From Fructilactobacillus ixorae (GTDB taxonomy: Bacteria > Bacillota > Bacilli > Lactobacillales > Lactobacillaceae), in NCBI RefSeq assembly GCF_024029915.1, contig NZ_CP097478.1, forward strand, positions 1,178,001-1,242,000: 64,000 bases of DNA, given 5' to 3'. Both the position numbers and the translations under genes were made by a program. The notes under the pieces were generated by a model that was not told where the DNA came from, ran no database searches, and was given only the letters and a program-made list of their open reading frames with translations. Positions 1-8,206 of the stretch are shown here, piece by piece (the stretch's first letter is position 1; each line of letters opens with the position of its first letter).

Positions 1-1129
1 GGTCCTCCTTGGTGGTCCCCCGGGTCAAACCAAACCAGGCCCCCCGGGTAGTCGGATTCCAGTACGGAGCTCCTAAGCCAGTTAGGGCGGGAACAAAGTA
101 CACCTCATTCTGATTAGTCGATTGTTGTGCCGCTAGGCGTGATTCGGGGACGCTTTGAATTAACCCGACCTGGTCTTTGAGCCACACCAAGGCACTACCA
201 GCGGTGAAAATGCTTCCTTCTAACGCATAGGTAATTTTTCCATCCAACCCGTAGGCAATCGTGGTTAACAAGTGCTTCGAGGTCGCTGGGGTTTTCCCAC
301 TGTTCATCATGACAAAGGCCCCGTCCCCGTAGGTAGTTTCCACCATTCCGGGTTCCAAACTCAACGACCCTAAGAGGGCCGCCTGTTGATCCCCAATGAT
401 CCCCGCAATCGGCACCGAGACACCGTAAAACTGATAGTTCTCCGTTGTCCCGTACCGTTCATCTGAAGCCCGGACGGCGGGAAGTAGTTGGCGGGGAATC
501 CGCAGCAATGCTAACAGGTCGTCATCCCACTCCAACCGATGAATGTTATACAGCATCGTGCGGCTGGCATTGGTATAGTCAGTCACGTGGCACTTACCAT
601 CGGATAACTTCCAAGCCAACCACGTATCGATGGTCCCCGCTAACAGTTCGCCCCGTTCGGCCCGTTCTTGGGCGCCCGGAACGTGGTCTAAAATCCAGCG
701 AAGCTTGGTGGCTGAAAAGTAAGCATCGAGCACTAACCCCGTCTTTTCCTGAATCAGGGCTTGATAACCCGCGGCTTGCAACTGGCGGGCGAGCTCCGCC
801 GTCTGATTTGAAAGCCAGCCGATCGCATGATAGATCGGTTTTCCGGTCTGTTTGTCCCACACCACCACGGTTTCTCGTTGGTTGGTAATCCCAAGTGAAT
901 GAATTTCATCGGGATGAATCCGCCCATCAATCAACGCATTGGCAATCGCAGCTAACACCGAGCTCCAGATTTCATCTGGATCCTGTTCCACCCACCCCGG
1001 ATGGGGGCGCAGTTGGCGGAGGGGTTGCGTACTGGCAATCACCTTGCGGCCGGCGTGATCATACAGCACGGCCCGGGTACTGGTTGAGCCCTGGTCAATT
1101 GCTAATACATATTTACTGGTTGCGTTCAT
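1..1129 (-). CDS. glpK: Glycerol kinase, 5' part (runs off window)
   Basis: FGGY-family kinase that phosphorylates glycerol to glycerol-3-phosphate in the cytoplasm. My minus-strand translation from ATG at 1129 starts [20 protein letters not shown] and continues with ITNQRET (glycerol contacts), a conserved Trp in [25 protein letters not shown] and GLGAPYWNP; about 376 residues are visible and the C-terminal quarter lies outside the window. The order and spacing of motifs match E. coli GlpK closely. Two unusual residues: the Gram-positive YHFYG segment that carries the HPr-phosphorylated His reads NYQFYG, and the ATP-loop YGTG reads YGDG. The frame is open throughout. Promoter and a palindrome lie at 1154-1180. 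Confidence 0.93.
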   Translation of the reverse strand, partial: MNATSKYVLAIDQGSTSTRAVLYDHAGRKVIASTQPLRQLRPHPGWVEQDPDEIWSSVLAAIANALIDGRIHPDEIHSLGITNQRETVVVWDKQTGKPIYHAIGWLSNQTAELARQLQAAGYQALIQEKTGLVLDAYFSATKLRWILDHVPGAQERAERGELLAGTIDTWLAWKLSDGKCHVTDYTNASRTMLYNIHRLEWDDDLLALLRIPRQLLPAVRASDERYGTTENYQFYGVSVPIAGIIGDQQAALLGSLSLEPGMVETTYGDGAFVMMNSGKTPATSKHLLTTIAYGLDGKITYALEGSIFTAGSALVWLKDQVGLIQSVPESRLAAQQSTNQNEVYFVPALTGLGAPYWNPTTRGAWFGLTRGTTKED

Positions 1130-1153
1130 CAAACGTGCCCCTTTTTTTCAATC

Positions 1154-1190
1154 GTCGCTTGCGACCTAATCATACCATAGCTGTAAAAAG
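1154..1190 (-). promoter_or_regulatory. glpK promoter with downstream palindrome
   Basis: On the minus strand a TATGAT -10 element (1174-1169) is preceded by a TTGAAC-like element with a short 15-nt spacer. Immediately downstream, near the expected transcription start, is a perfect palindrome GTCGCTTGCGAC (1154-1165). A palindrome at this place suggests a repressor operator, but the regulator is unknown. Confidence 0.45.
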
Positions 1191-1198
1191 TTCAAGAA

Positions 1199-1227
1199 AA
1201 AAGAAGGAGCAAGCTCCTTCTTTTTTA
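1199..1227. terminator. Bidirectional intrinsic terminator
   Basis: Inverted repeat AAGAAGGAG-CAAG-CTCCTTCTT with A-rich and T-rich flanks on both sides. It sits just after the stop of the minus-strand gene ending at 1236 and would act on that transcript. Confidence 0.8.
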
Positions 1228-1235
1228 ATCACGGA

Positions 1236-1496
1236 TTACCGTTTAATTTGGACCCGAATGTCACAATCAATCTCAGCTGGTTCAACCTGTTCTTGATAGT
1301 CGAAGTTTGCTTCGTTAAAGTAGTGTTTCATTTCATCATTAATGACGTTTAAATCCCGAACGTCCCCCGTTTGGCGCTTAATCAGTAGGGTGTATTCCTT
1401 CGTGTCTTCATCCACATTTTCGAAGTCATAAATTACATCAACTGTGTTTAAAATTTCTTGAATTAACTGGCGCTCGGTCATTTCCATCTGCTTCAT
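1236..1496 (-). CDS. Conserved-looking small acidic protein, unknown function
   Basis: I do not recognise this 86-residue protein. It is acidic, soluble, with no signal peptide or membrane segment, and ends VQIKR. Three in-frame ATGs lie at the start (residues 1, 4 and 6); a GAAGGG ribosome site fits the later ones better, so the true start may be 1487 or 1481. It stands alone, divergent from the phosphatase-tyrS pair, and has its own terminator. Real gene status is inferred from the ribosome site, terminator and lack of a competing frame. Confidence 0.6.
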   Translation of the reverse strand: MKQMEMTERQLIQEILNTVDVIYDFENVDEDTKEYTLLIKRQTGDVRDLNVINDEMKHYFNEANFDYQEQVEPAEIDCDIRVQIKR

Positions 1497-1561
1497 TTCC
1501 CTTCGTAAGTCATTACCCTAAGCCTAGTGCAATTAACTTCGTTTGTAAACAATTATTATCC

Positions 1562-1616
1562 TTCAATTCTCGAATCTTTCAGTGCTATAATAGCGGTATG
1601 ACAATCGAGCAAAGGA
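1562..1616 (+). promoter_or_regulatory. Promoter and RBS of phosphatase-tyrS unit
   Basis: TATAAT at 1586-1591 with a weak TTCAAT -35 about 18 nt upstream; AAAGGA at 1611-1616 is the ribosome site. The space from the divergent small gene is only about 120 nt, too short for a T-box leader, which is usual upstream of tyrS in Firmicutes. Confidence 0.6.
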
Positions 1617-1626
1617 CGTGAATCAG

Positions 1627-2433
1627 ATGAAGAACGAACGCATCATCAAGCTTGATTCTACGGAAAATCTCCGGGAATTGGGTGGTTACCAAACGACTGA
1701 TGGGCGCACCATTAAATGGCATAAATTACTGCGTTCTGGAAGTTTAGGTCTGCTGACGCCCACTGACCAAGCCTTTTTAGCGGCATACGGAGTCCGTTAC
1801 GACGTGGACTTCCGTTCTGGTCAAGAACGAACGACCGCCCCAGATGCGGTGACTACTGATCAGATTGAATACCGGTTTGATCCCGTGTTTGACGAAGACC
1901 GGACCGATAACTCGCAGGATCCGGCCGAATTTCGTCAGATGCTCGAGGACAATCCCAACTACGCCCATGACCACATGGTAGACGTCTACCAGCGGATGGT
2001 GCTTAACGACGGCTGTCACGACGCCTACCGCCGGTTTTTTAAAATCCTGTTGCAAAATGACCAACCCAATCAAGCAATATTGTTTCACTGCACGGCGGGA
2101 AAGGATCGGACGGGCATGGCTGCCGTTTTCCTGTTGGCCGCCCTTGGAGTTGATTTAGAAACGATCAAGCAGGACTACATTTTAACGAACCAAGTGGTAA
2201 AGGACCTGGTGGACCAAAAAATGGCCGCCGTCCGAGCTGATGGCTTTTCCGAAACCGCCATTCGGAACCTTCGGGAACTGTATACCGTTGACCTGGACTT
2301 TTTAGACGCGGCCCTGGCAACGATTAACGAACACTATGGGAGTCTCGATCAGTATCTTAGTGACGTTCTTGGAGTCGGCACTGCGGAACGGGAACGGCTA
2401 CAAACACTCTACCTCGAACCTAATCATCACTAA
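1627..2433 (+). CDS. Tyrosine-protein phosphatase (DSP/PTP3-like)
   Basis: Cytoplasmic protein of 268 residues with the P-loop signature HCTAGKDRTG (Cys nucleophile, Arg), the N-terminal NLRELGGYQT motif and VDFRSGQE that typify the Y_phosphatase3 group (LipA/IphP-like protein-tyrosine or lipid phosphatases). A GTG nine bases upstream is only one base from AAAGGA, so the ATG at 1627 is preferred. It is followed after 13 nt by tyrS and probably shares its transcript. The substrate cannot be told; some family members dephosphorylate phosphoinositides or phosphotyrosine. Confidence 0.85.
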   Translation: MKNERIIKLDSTENLRELGGYQTTDGRTIKWHKLLRSGSLGLLTPTDQAFLAAYGVRYDVDFRSGQERTTAPDAVTTDQIEYRFDPVFDEDRTDNSQDPAEFRQMLEDNPNYAHDHMVDVYQRMVLNDGCHDAYRRFFKILLQNDQPNQAILFHCTAGKDRTGMAAVFLLAALGVDLETIKQDYILTNQVVKDLVDQKMAAVRADGFSETAIRNLRELYTVDLDFLDAALATINEHYGSLDQYLSDVLGVGTAERERLQTLYLEPNHH

Positions 2434-2446
2434 CGCGGAGGAAACT

Positions 2447-3703
2447 ATGAACATCATCGAAGATTTACAGTGGCGTGGGGCCATTAACCAACAGACAGAC
2501 GCCGCTGGTTTGGAAGCAACCATTAACGAACATCCGATTGACCTGTATTGTGGCGTTGATCCAACTGGTGACAGTATGCACATTGGCCACCTGATTCCAT
2601 TTATGATCATGGAACGCTTTGCGCGCGATGGCCACCATCCCTACATCGTCATTGGAGGCGCAACCGGTTCAATTGGCGATCCCAGTGGTCGGAAAACGGA
2701 ACGACAGTTACAAACTAAGGAACAGGTCGAAAAAAACGTGGCGGCGTTGACCGCACAAATGAAGCACCTGTTTGGAAATAACTCGAACATCAGCATCGTT
2801 AATAACTACGACTGGACCAAGGATGTAACCCTCCTCGACTTTTTACGGGATTACGGCAAGCTGTTTAACGTTAACACGATGTTAAACAAGGAAGTGGTTG
2901 CAAGTCGCCTCGCCCAGGGAATTTCCTTCACAGAGTTTACCTACCAAATCCTGCAAGCCTACGACTTCTTCCAGCTCCATGAACAGCACGACGTACAACT
3001 AGAGATTGGGGGCGCTGACCAGTGGGGTAACATTACCGCCGGGATCGATCTGATCCACAAACTCCGAGGCCCGGAAACCAAGGTCTATGGTCTGACGATT
3101 CCCCTCATGCTCAAGGCGGATGGAACTAAGTTTGGGAAGACGGCGGGGGGCGCCGTTTGGTTAGACCCCGCGAAAACGGCTCCTTACGAATTTTACCAAT
3201 TCTGGTTCAACCAAGATGATCGCGATGTGATTAAGTACCTGAAGTACTTTACCTTCCTTGACCACGCAGAAATTGACTACTTGGAACGACAGGTGGAAAA
3301 GGAGCCCTGGAAACGGGAAGCGCAACGGCGGCTAGCTGAGGAAGTAACTGCGTTTGTGCACGGACAAGCGGCCGTTGAGAATGCCGAACGGATTGCAAAG
3401 TTACTCTTTACTGGAAACGTCCAGGAGCTAAGTCCGATTGAAGTCGGTCAGGCCTTTAATAACGTCCCGACCGTGACTATCAATGCCGAACCGCAAAACA
3501 TCATTGACCTCTTGTTAGCAATGCACGTGGATAGTTCCAAACGTCAAGCCCGTGAAGACGTCCAAAACGGAGCCATTACCGTCAATGGCACCAAGGTTAC
3601 GGATGTGAACGCTACGATTGATCCCGCTGATCATTTTGATGGACAATACGTGATTGTCCGGCGGGGGAAGAAAAAACACTTCCTAGCCCAGGTCACTAAT
3701 TAA
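2447..3703 (+). CDS. tyrS: Tyrosyl-tRNA synthetase
   Basis: Class I aminoacyl-tRNA synthetase, 418 residues, charges tRNA-Tyr. Visible are the HIGH motif in GDSMHIGHLIPF (about residues 44-55), the tyrosine/ATP site QILQAYDFFQL and GGADQWGNI, the KMSKS counterpart KFGKT (about residue 230) and a C-terminal S4 RNA-binding domain. The start is the ATG preceded by GCGGAGGAAACT. No T-box motif is visible upstream, so this tyrS seems to depend on the phosphatase promoter. Confidence 0.97.
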   Translation: MNIIEDLQWRGAINQQTDAAGLEATINEHPIDLYCGVDPTGDSMHIGHLIPFMIMERFARDGHHPYIVIGGATGSIGDPSGRKTERQLQTKEQVEKNVAALTAQMKHLFGNNSNISIVNNYDWTKDVTLLDFLRDYGKLFNVNTMLNKEVVASRLAQGISFTEFTYQILQAYDFFQLHEQHDVQLEIGGADQWGNITAGIDLIHKLRGPETKVYGLTIPLMLKADGTKFGKTAGGAVWLDPAKTAPYEFYQFWFNQDDRDVIKYLKYFTFLDHAEIDYLERQVEKEPWKREAQRRLAEEVTAFVHGQAAVENAERIAKLLFTGNVQELSPIEVGQAFNNVPTVTINAEPQNIIDLLLAMHVDSSKRQAREDVQNGAITVNGTKVTDVNATIDPADHFDGQYVIVRRGKKKHFLAQVTN

Positions 3704-3717
3704 CTTAACTAAAAAAA

Positions 3718-3748
3718 CTCTCGTCATTCACTGACGGGAGCTTTTTTT
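3718..3748 (+). terminator. tyrS terminator
   Basis: Stem CTCTCGTCA / TGACGGGAG (one G-U) with loop TTCAC, followed by seven T. Confidence 0.88.
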
Positions 3749-3764
3749 ATCATTGTGACCAACC

Positions 3765-3800
3765 AAAAACAGGATCATCCCAGAGGGACAATCCTGTTTA
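3765..3800 (-). terminator. Terminator of the LysM/Apf gene
   Basis: On the minus strand AACAGGAT...ATCCTGTT followed by TTT, 20 nt after the stop at 3820. Confidence 0.75.
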
Positions 3801-3819
3801 ATTAATGAAACTAATTTGT

Positions 3820-4485
3820 TTACCAGTAGTTATGAGCGTTCCGGAAAGCAACGGCGTTTGCAACTGAACCGTACCGGCTAACAGCGTATTGACGAGCAAC
3901 CCGTTCTTGGTTAGCTGGTGAGTAGTCACCGTTCAAGTATGCTGAAGACAATTGGTATTTACCAATGTATTGACCATTCCGAGCCGTGTATGAACCACCA
4001 GATTCAACCGCGGCGATGGAGTCTAAGGAACCATCACTTTCGGCACCAGTATTGCTACTTGCTTGGGTAGCAGCTGGAGCTGGCGTTGGTGCTGGTTGAG
4101 CAGCTGGTTGGGCTGGAGCTTGCTTAGCAACCGGTTGAGCGGCTGGCGTCGTTGGTTGGGCAGCAGCTTGGCTATTAGTTGCTTCAGCAACCGGTTGGGC
4201 CGGAGTAACTTTAGCAGCTTGGGCAGCTGAGTTCGCAACCTTAACGTTTCCGTTGTCACCAACGATGAAAACTTCACCAACGTAAATCCGGTTGATGTCT
4301 TTAATGTTGTTAGCTTTTTGCATACTGTTAACAGATACACCGTAAGTTTGGGCTAATTCTGATAACGTATCACCAGACTGCACCGTGATCTTAGTTGAGG
4401 CATCAGCGTTGTTAGCACCAGCAAACATAACTCCTGCCGATACAGCAGCAACTGCGGCAATTGACTTAAGACCTTTTAACTTCAT
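3820..4485 (-). CDS. Secreted LysM / aggregation-promoting-factor-like cell wall protein
   Basis: 221 residues: a Sec signal peptide (MKLKGLKSIAAVAAVSAGVM, cleavage likely after the ADA at about 29), one LysM peptidoglycan-binding domain (VQSGDTLSELAQTYGVSVNSMQKANNI), a low-complexity Ala/Pro/Gln linker of about 65 residues, and a C-terminal Apf/transglycosylase-like module (IAAVESGGSYTARNGQYIGKYQL ... ERVARQYAVSRYGS) ending HNYW. Apf proteins of lactobacilli affect cell shape and aggregation and resemble SLT/resuscitation-type muralytic domains. RBS AAGGAG lies ahead of ATG 4485. A WalR-type box sits about 110 nt upstream of the start. Confidence 0.88.
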   Translation of the reverse strand: MKLKGLKSIAAVAAVSAGVMFAGANNADASTKITVQSGDTLSELAQTYGVSVNSMQKANNIKDINRIYVGEVFIVGDNGNVKVANSAAQAAKVTPAQPVAEATNSQAAAQPTTPAAQPVAKQAPAQPAAQPAPTPAPAATQASSNTGAESDGSLDSIAAVESGGSYTARNGQYIGKYQLSSAYLNGDYSPANQERVARQYAVSRYGSVANAVAFRNAHNYW

Positions 4486-4576
4486 AAAATAAATCTCTCC
4501 TTAAATAGTAAATGTAAAATCCAGGTCGTGTAACTAGAATGATTGCTCGATGACGCATGTGCATCAAACAACAATT

Positions 4577-4612
4577 GCTATACTAATGGGCTAATGTTAC
4601 AGACAGATTACA
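4577..4612 (-). promoter_or_regulatory. WalR box overlapping the promoter of the Apf-like gene
   Basis: On the minus strand TGTAAT-CTGTC-TGTAAC (4612-4596) fits the WalR consensus TGTWAH-N5-TGTWAH exactly. A TATAGC -10 candidate (4582-4577) lies 13 nt further on, so the box covers the -35 region, the usual place for WalR activation. WalRK controls peptidoglycan hydrolases in Firmicutes, which agrees with the downstream product. Confidence 0.72.
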
Positions 4613-4850
4613 GAAAGGTTACTGAAAAGCGGTTTTTTGTAATCTCGCAATCATTTCGACATATTTTGTTACTTAAAGACCCGGAATCGGAGTGAATTAC
4701 TACCAGCATGGGGATTAAATGTGTCAAATCCTTTTAAATTGTTGTCAACTTAATTAACAAACTCTGCCATTTTTTTTACGCTTTTTTCGATTATCTGCCC
4801 ATCAAGAAGTCATCCTCAGATTGTTCCGGCCGGTTCAGCACATTTCGCCC
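4613..4850. other. AT-rich intergenic stretch, no gene seen
   Basis: No convincing ORF or RNA gene. It carries T-runs, an imperfect dyad around GTTGTCAAC (about 4740-4750) and TTGACA-like elements on the minus strand, so an additional distal promoter for the Apf-like gene is possible. Confidence 0.4.
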
Positions 4851-4852
4851 AC

Positions 4853-4881
4853 AAAAAAACGCTCCTGTTCAGGAGCGTTTT
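4853..4881. terminator. Terminator of the terC-trx-nhaC operon
   Basis: AAAAAACGCTCCTG-TT-CAGGAGCGTTTTT, nearly perfect, T-rich on both strands; 40 nt beyond the nhaC stop at 4921. Confidence 0.88.
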
Positions 4882-4920
4882 TGGTAACTTAAGTTCAAAG
4901 CATAATTTTCGGGATTTTTA

Positions 4921-6300
4921 TTAATGTGGTTCCCGTTTTAGTCCAATCCCCGTGAATCCACTAAAAATGGAAAAGACCGGACAGAGTAAACTAAAGAAGA
5001 CAAACGGTAGGTAGTGTAAGGTTGGCACGTTCAGGGTATTGGCCACAAAGACCCCAGCAACGCCCCACGGGACTAAATAGTTAATCACCGCTCCCCCATC
5101 TTCAAGTGCTCTCCCGAGTGCTTCTGGAGCCAAGTGCGCCTTCTTGAAGTCCGCTTTAAACGCCGTACCGGGTAAAACGACGGACAAGTATTGTTCCCCA
5201 ATAAAGAGGTTGACCCCAATCGCTGCTAACACCGTGCTCAACACTAACATCCCGCTGGAATGAATGTGTTCGGAAAATCGGTTCATCACGACTTCAATAA
5301 TGCCGAGCTTAATCAACAACCCCCCCAGCGCCAAGGCCAAAATAATCAAGGTCATCGTCCCGGTCATGGAACTAATCCCACCCCGGTTCAAGATTTGGTT
5401 AACCGCTGGGCTAGTGGTTTTAATGGTAAACCCGTTTTGCATCACAGCAGCAATTTGGGCAAAGGAGAAGTGGTGCTGCGGATTGACCATGATCATGATG
5501 CTCGTCACCGTGACGTTAATGAACAACGTTGGAATCGTGGGGATTTTGGTCCAGGCACACATCAGTAGCAACAGCACTGGGAGGAGCATCCACAATGAAA
5601 TCGTAAAGTGACTCGATAAAACGTGGGCCGTTTGCGTAATTTTAGTTAAGCTAGCGGTCTGGTGATGATTACCCAATAAGGTAAATAATGCCAGTGAAAT
5701 CACAAAGGCCGGAATGGTTGACCACAGCATGTTTTTAATGTGACTGTACAGGTCGTCCCCTGCAATCGCCGAGGCCAAGTTGGTCGTGGCAGACAACGGA
5801 GACATTTTATCACTAAACACCGCCCCTGAGACGACCGCTCCCGCGATTATGGCCGGGTCAATCCCCATGGTCAATCCAATCCCCATGGAAGCAATCCCGA
5901 CCGTCGAAATAATCGTAAAGGCACTTCCAATGAAACAGCCGACAAAGGCACACATCAGAAAGACCGAGGGCAAGAACCACCGGACGCTTAAGAGGTGAAA
6001 CCCATAGACCATTAGGGTAGGAATCACGCCGGCCATGATCCAAACGCCGATTAAACTCCCGATTAACAGGAAGATAAACAACGGGATGATTCCATTCTGA
6101 ACGCCGACGACGATGCCATCCTGAATCTCATCCCATGAGTACCCGCGGACTTTCCCCCACAGCATCAGGGCAAAGATTACAATCAAAATCGGGACAACTG
6201 GCGTCAAGTGCAGGCCGATAATCCCGATTCCCATGATCACTAACATTCCTAGTAAAATTAAGCTAGCCTCGAGCAACCGGGGCTGTTTTGTCTCTTGCAT
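4921..6300 (-). CDS. nhaC: NhaC-family Na+/H+ antiporter
   Basis: Polytopic membrane protein of about 459 residues with roughly eleven hydrophobic segments, beginning near residues 12-45. FTIISTVGIASMGIG, GAVVSGAVFSDKMSPLSATTNLA and the late GGAVINYLVPWGVAGVFVA are typical of the NhaC/ArsB-NhaD ion transporter fold; family members exchange Na+ for H+ or act as malate-lactate antiporters (MleN), so the substrate is not certain. The ATG at 6306 directly abuts GGAG; the second ATG at 6300 has the proper 6-nt spacing and is preferred. Last gene of the terC-trxA-nhaC operon, 14 nt after the thioredoxin stop. Confidence 0.88.
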   Translation of the reverse strand: MQETKQPRLLEASLILLGMLVIMGIGIIGLHLTPVVPILIVIFALMLWGKVRGYSWDEIQDGIVVGVQNGIIPLFIFLLIGSLIGVWIMAGVIPTLMVYGFHLLSVRWFLPSVFLMCAFVGCFIGSAFTIISTVGIASMGIGLTMGIDPAIIAGAVVSGAVFSDKMSPLSATTNLASAIAGDDLYSHIKNMLWSTIPAFVISLALFTLLGNHHQTASLTKITQTAHVLSSHFTISLWMLLPVLLLLMCAWTKIPTIPTLFINVTVTSIMIMVNPQHHFSFAQIAAVMQNGFTIKTTSPAVNQILNRGGISSMTGTMTLIILALALGGLLIKLGIIEVVMNRFSEHIHSSGMLVLSTVLAAIGVNLFIGEQYLSVVLPGTAFKADFKKAHLAPEALGRALEDGGAVINYLVPWGVAGVFVANTLNVPTLHYLPFVFFSLLCPVFSIFSGFTGIGLKREPH

Positions 6301-6314
6301 CTTCATCTCCTACT

Positions 6315-6635
6315 TTACTGTGCTGCTAACTTACGTTCTAAATAATGCGTTAATTGGGCGACCGAATAAAGGCCGGTCACCTTTTCGACTCCGTTACCGT
6401 TCACAAAGAGGACGTAACTGGGAAGCCCCAGCACCCGGTACTGTTCGGCCAGTGCTTGGTTTTGATCAACGTTTAGTTTAGCAAACTTCACCCGGCCAGC
6501 AAAATCATGTTCCAGCTGGTTTAAGACGGGCTCCATGCGCCGACAGGGAGCACACCACGGCGCCCAAAAATCGACCAACGTCATTGGACCCTGGACGGCG
6601 GTCGCAAAATTAGTTTGATTGAGTTCAACGGCCAT
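6315..6635 (-). CDS. trxA: Thioredoxin (WCAPC active site)
   Basis: 106 residues with the thioredoxin fold landmarks VDFWAPWCAPCRRMEPVLNQL (redox pair CAPC in place of the usual CGPC), KLNVDQN, and the cis-Pro loop GLPSYVLF. The start MAVELNQ has a perfect AAGGAGG nine bases upstream; a longer frame has no ribosome site. Its start overlaps the terC stop by 11 nt, so translation is probably coupled. The altered CxxC interior and GLPSY loop suggest a divergent thioredoxin rather than the housekeeping copy. Confidence 0.92.
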   Translation of the reverse strand: MAVELNQTNFATAVQGPMTLVDFWAPWCAPCRRMEPVLNQLEHDFAGRVKFAKLNVDQNQALAEQYRVLGLPSYVLFVNGNGVEKVTGLYSVAQLTHYLERKLAAQ

Positions 6636-7380
6636 CTGGCTTTCTCCTCCTTCGCACAAAATGAATAATCAAGGTTCCCGTAATGGCTGCGATTACAAAA
6701 ATTCCAAACCAGGTGGCGGGAATTTCCACGTCGATGATCGGGATGGAAAGTAAGAGCTTCACCCCGATCACAAAGACCAACCCGTAGGCCATCGTCTTTA
6801 ACTCTGGAATCCGCTTCATAATGTTCATAATGACTTCGGCAATCCCCCGCATCGCTAAAATGCCGGCCATCCCCCCAATCAAGACCACCACCGGGTTACT
6901 AGAAACCGCGAGCGAAGCTAAGACGGAATCAATCGAAAAGAGGATGTCCATGAATTCAATTTGCAGTACCACCCACCAGAAGAACTTGCGACTATGGGGA
7001 TTGCCACGCGTGCTGATGTTACGGTGCTTCTTTGACCGGTTCCGTTTGGGAAGAAAATACTTTACGGCCAAATAAATTAGGTAGAGGGCGCCCACCACCT
7101 TGATTTCCCAAAAGTGGATCAAATAGACCCCAGCTCCAATTACTAAAAACCGAAAGACGTAGGCCCCCCAGAGGCCGTAAAATAATGACTCCTCTTGCAG
7201 CTTTTTGGTCGGGAGTACCTGCGTCTGAGTGGCCAACACAATCGCATTATCAACGGACATCACGCATTCCAATACCACGAGGGAAAAGATAATTAGCCAA
7301 TCATTTCCAGAAGTCAATACCGTTTCCCAGTTATGCAGGTCAAAAAATGGACCGTAAAGTTTTTCAATTAGGGAAAGCAC
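6625..7380 (-). CDS. TerC-family membrane protein
   Basis: 251 residues, seven to eight membrane helices, with the TerC signatures LECVMSVDNAIVLA (about 36-49) and DILFSIDSVLASLA (acidic residues inside helices, probable metal path). Related B. subtilis proteins (YkoY/YceF) help manganese export or metalation of secreted proteins. The start is GTG at 7380, with AGGAGG six bases before it; the nearby ATG is out of frame and stops at once. No yybP-ykoY Mn riboswitch is seen, as only 23 nt separate it from the upstream gene. Confidence 0.9.
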   Translation of the reverse strand: MLSLIEKLYGPFFDLHNWETVLTSGNDWLIIFSLVVLECVMSVDNAIVLATQTQVLPTKKLQEESLFYGLWGAYVFRFLVIGAGVYLIHFWEIKVVGALYLIYLAVKYFLPKRNRSKKHRNISTRGNPHSRKFFWWVVLQIEFMDILFSIDSVLASLAVSSNPVVVLIGGMAGILAMRGIAEVIMNIMKRIPELKTMAYGLVFVIGVKLLLSIPIIDVEIPATWFGIFVIAAITGTLIIHFVRRRRKPDGR

Positions 7381-7403
7381 ACCATTCCTCCTTTAGGCAG
7401 TCG

Positions 7404-8048
7404 TTATTTTTGCATGGCTTCTTGATCATACTTTTCCAAATCGTGGGCTTTAATCACGCGAATAAGCTTCTTCGCATAGTCAGGATCGGTAGCATAGGTG
7501 TTCTTTTGTAACAATTTAGCTTCTTCGCGATAATCGGTGATGTTATCATTCCGATTTAAGAACTTATCATACAAGGCTTGATTGTGGTCTTCAATCGCGG
7601 CCTGTAAGTTCGGGTACTTGCGAAACTGACCCTTTTCCGTAATGTGTTTGTGGTTAATGTACTCACCCGTTTCGTAGATGATGTAATTCCCATTGTAGGT
7701 TCCCTTAATCCCAAACGGATTATTGGCTTCGGTATACAGTTTGGACTTGCCCCAATTTGATTCCAAGATTGCCTGGGCGATCACGATACTAGGTAAAACC
7801 TTGTGATCCTGCCGATACAGCTGGACCGATGGCTGTGCCACCTGCTTGATAAACTTCCGTTCGTGTTTTAACACCGGATTATTTTCTTCCTCAAACTTCT
7901 TTTGGGCGGCAATCATCCGTTGGTAGTTAATGTGTTGGCGAATTTTATAGGTTCCAAAGAGCGCTAAAAAAACGCTTGCCACAATAAGAAAGGCAATCAG
8001 TGGATACCATAAATTGCTACGTTCTGAATTAGTTGGTTGCTGTTTCAT
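7404..8048 (-). CDS. Membrane-anchored GH73 N-acetylglucosaminidase
   Basis: 214 residues: one N-terminal membrane segment (LWYPLIAFLIVASVFLALFG), a short charged stalk, then a GH73/FlgJ-like catalytic domain with AILESNWGKSKLY (catalytic Glu), NNPFGIKG and a C-terminal YATDPDYAKKL typical of lysozyme-like glucosaminidases that cut peptidoglycan. A start at 8078 lacks a ribosome site; AGGAG 12 nt ahead of the ATG at 8048 supports the shorter form. It lies 23 nt before terC and may be co-transcribed with it. Confidence 0.88.
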   Translation of the reverse strand: MKQQPTNSERSNLWYPLIAFLIVASVFLALFGTYKIRQHINYQRMIAAQKKFEEENNPVLKHERKFIKQVAQPSVQLYRQDHKVLPSIVIAQAILESNWGKSKLYTEANNPFGIKGTYNGNYIIYETGEYINHKHITEKGQFRKYPNLQAAIEDHNQALYDKFLNRNDNITDYREEAKLLQKNTYATDPDYAKKLIRVIKAHDLEKYDQEAMQK

Positions 8049-8146
8049 ATTATTATTGCACTCCTTTGTATTCTTCATTATACCCCATTGATTTCCAAAA
8101 TTAATTACAGTTTGCTTTCAAATCATTAGAAAATCCGGGCGAAAGC

Positions 8147-8200
8147 TAAACTTTTCCCCAATTTTCCATTATAATGGTAGGTAATGCGTAAAAGGGAGGC
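8147..8200 (+). promoter_or_regulatory. Promoter and RBS of the CorA-like gene
   Basis: TATAAT at 8170-8175 with a weak -35 at about 8147; GGGAGG just before the ATG at 8207. Confidence 0.6.
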
Positions 8201-8206
8201 AATCAC

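Noticed and set aside
445..888. 147-aa plus-strand frame opposite glycerol kinase
   Set aside because: It lies wholly inside the well-matched glpK frame on the other strand and has no family features or ribosome site.
4023..4340. Leu/Gln-rich frame in the Apf-like gene
   Set aside because: Shifted reading of the Ala/Pro/Gln linker; low complexity only.
3900..4480. Signs of a mobile element around the low-complexity Apf-like gene
   Set aside because: No transposase, direct repeats or terminal inverted repeats seen here or elsewhere in the window.
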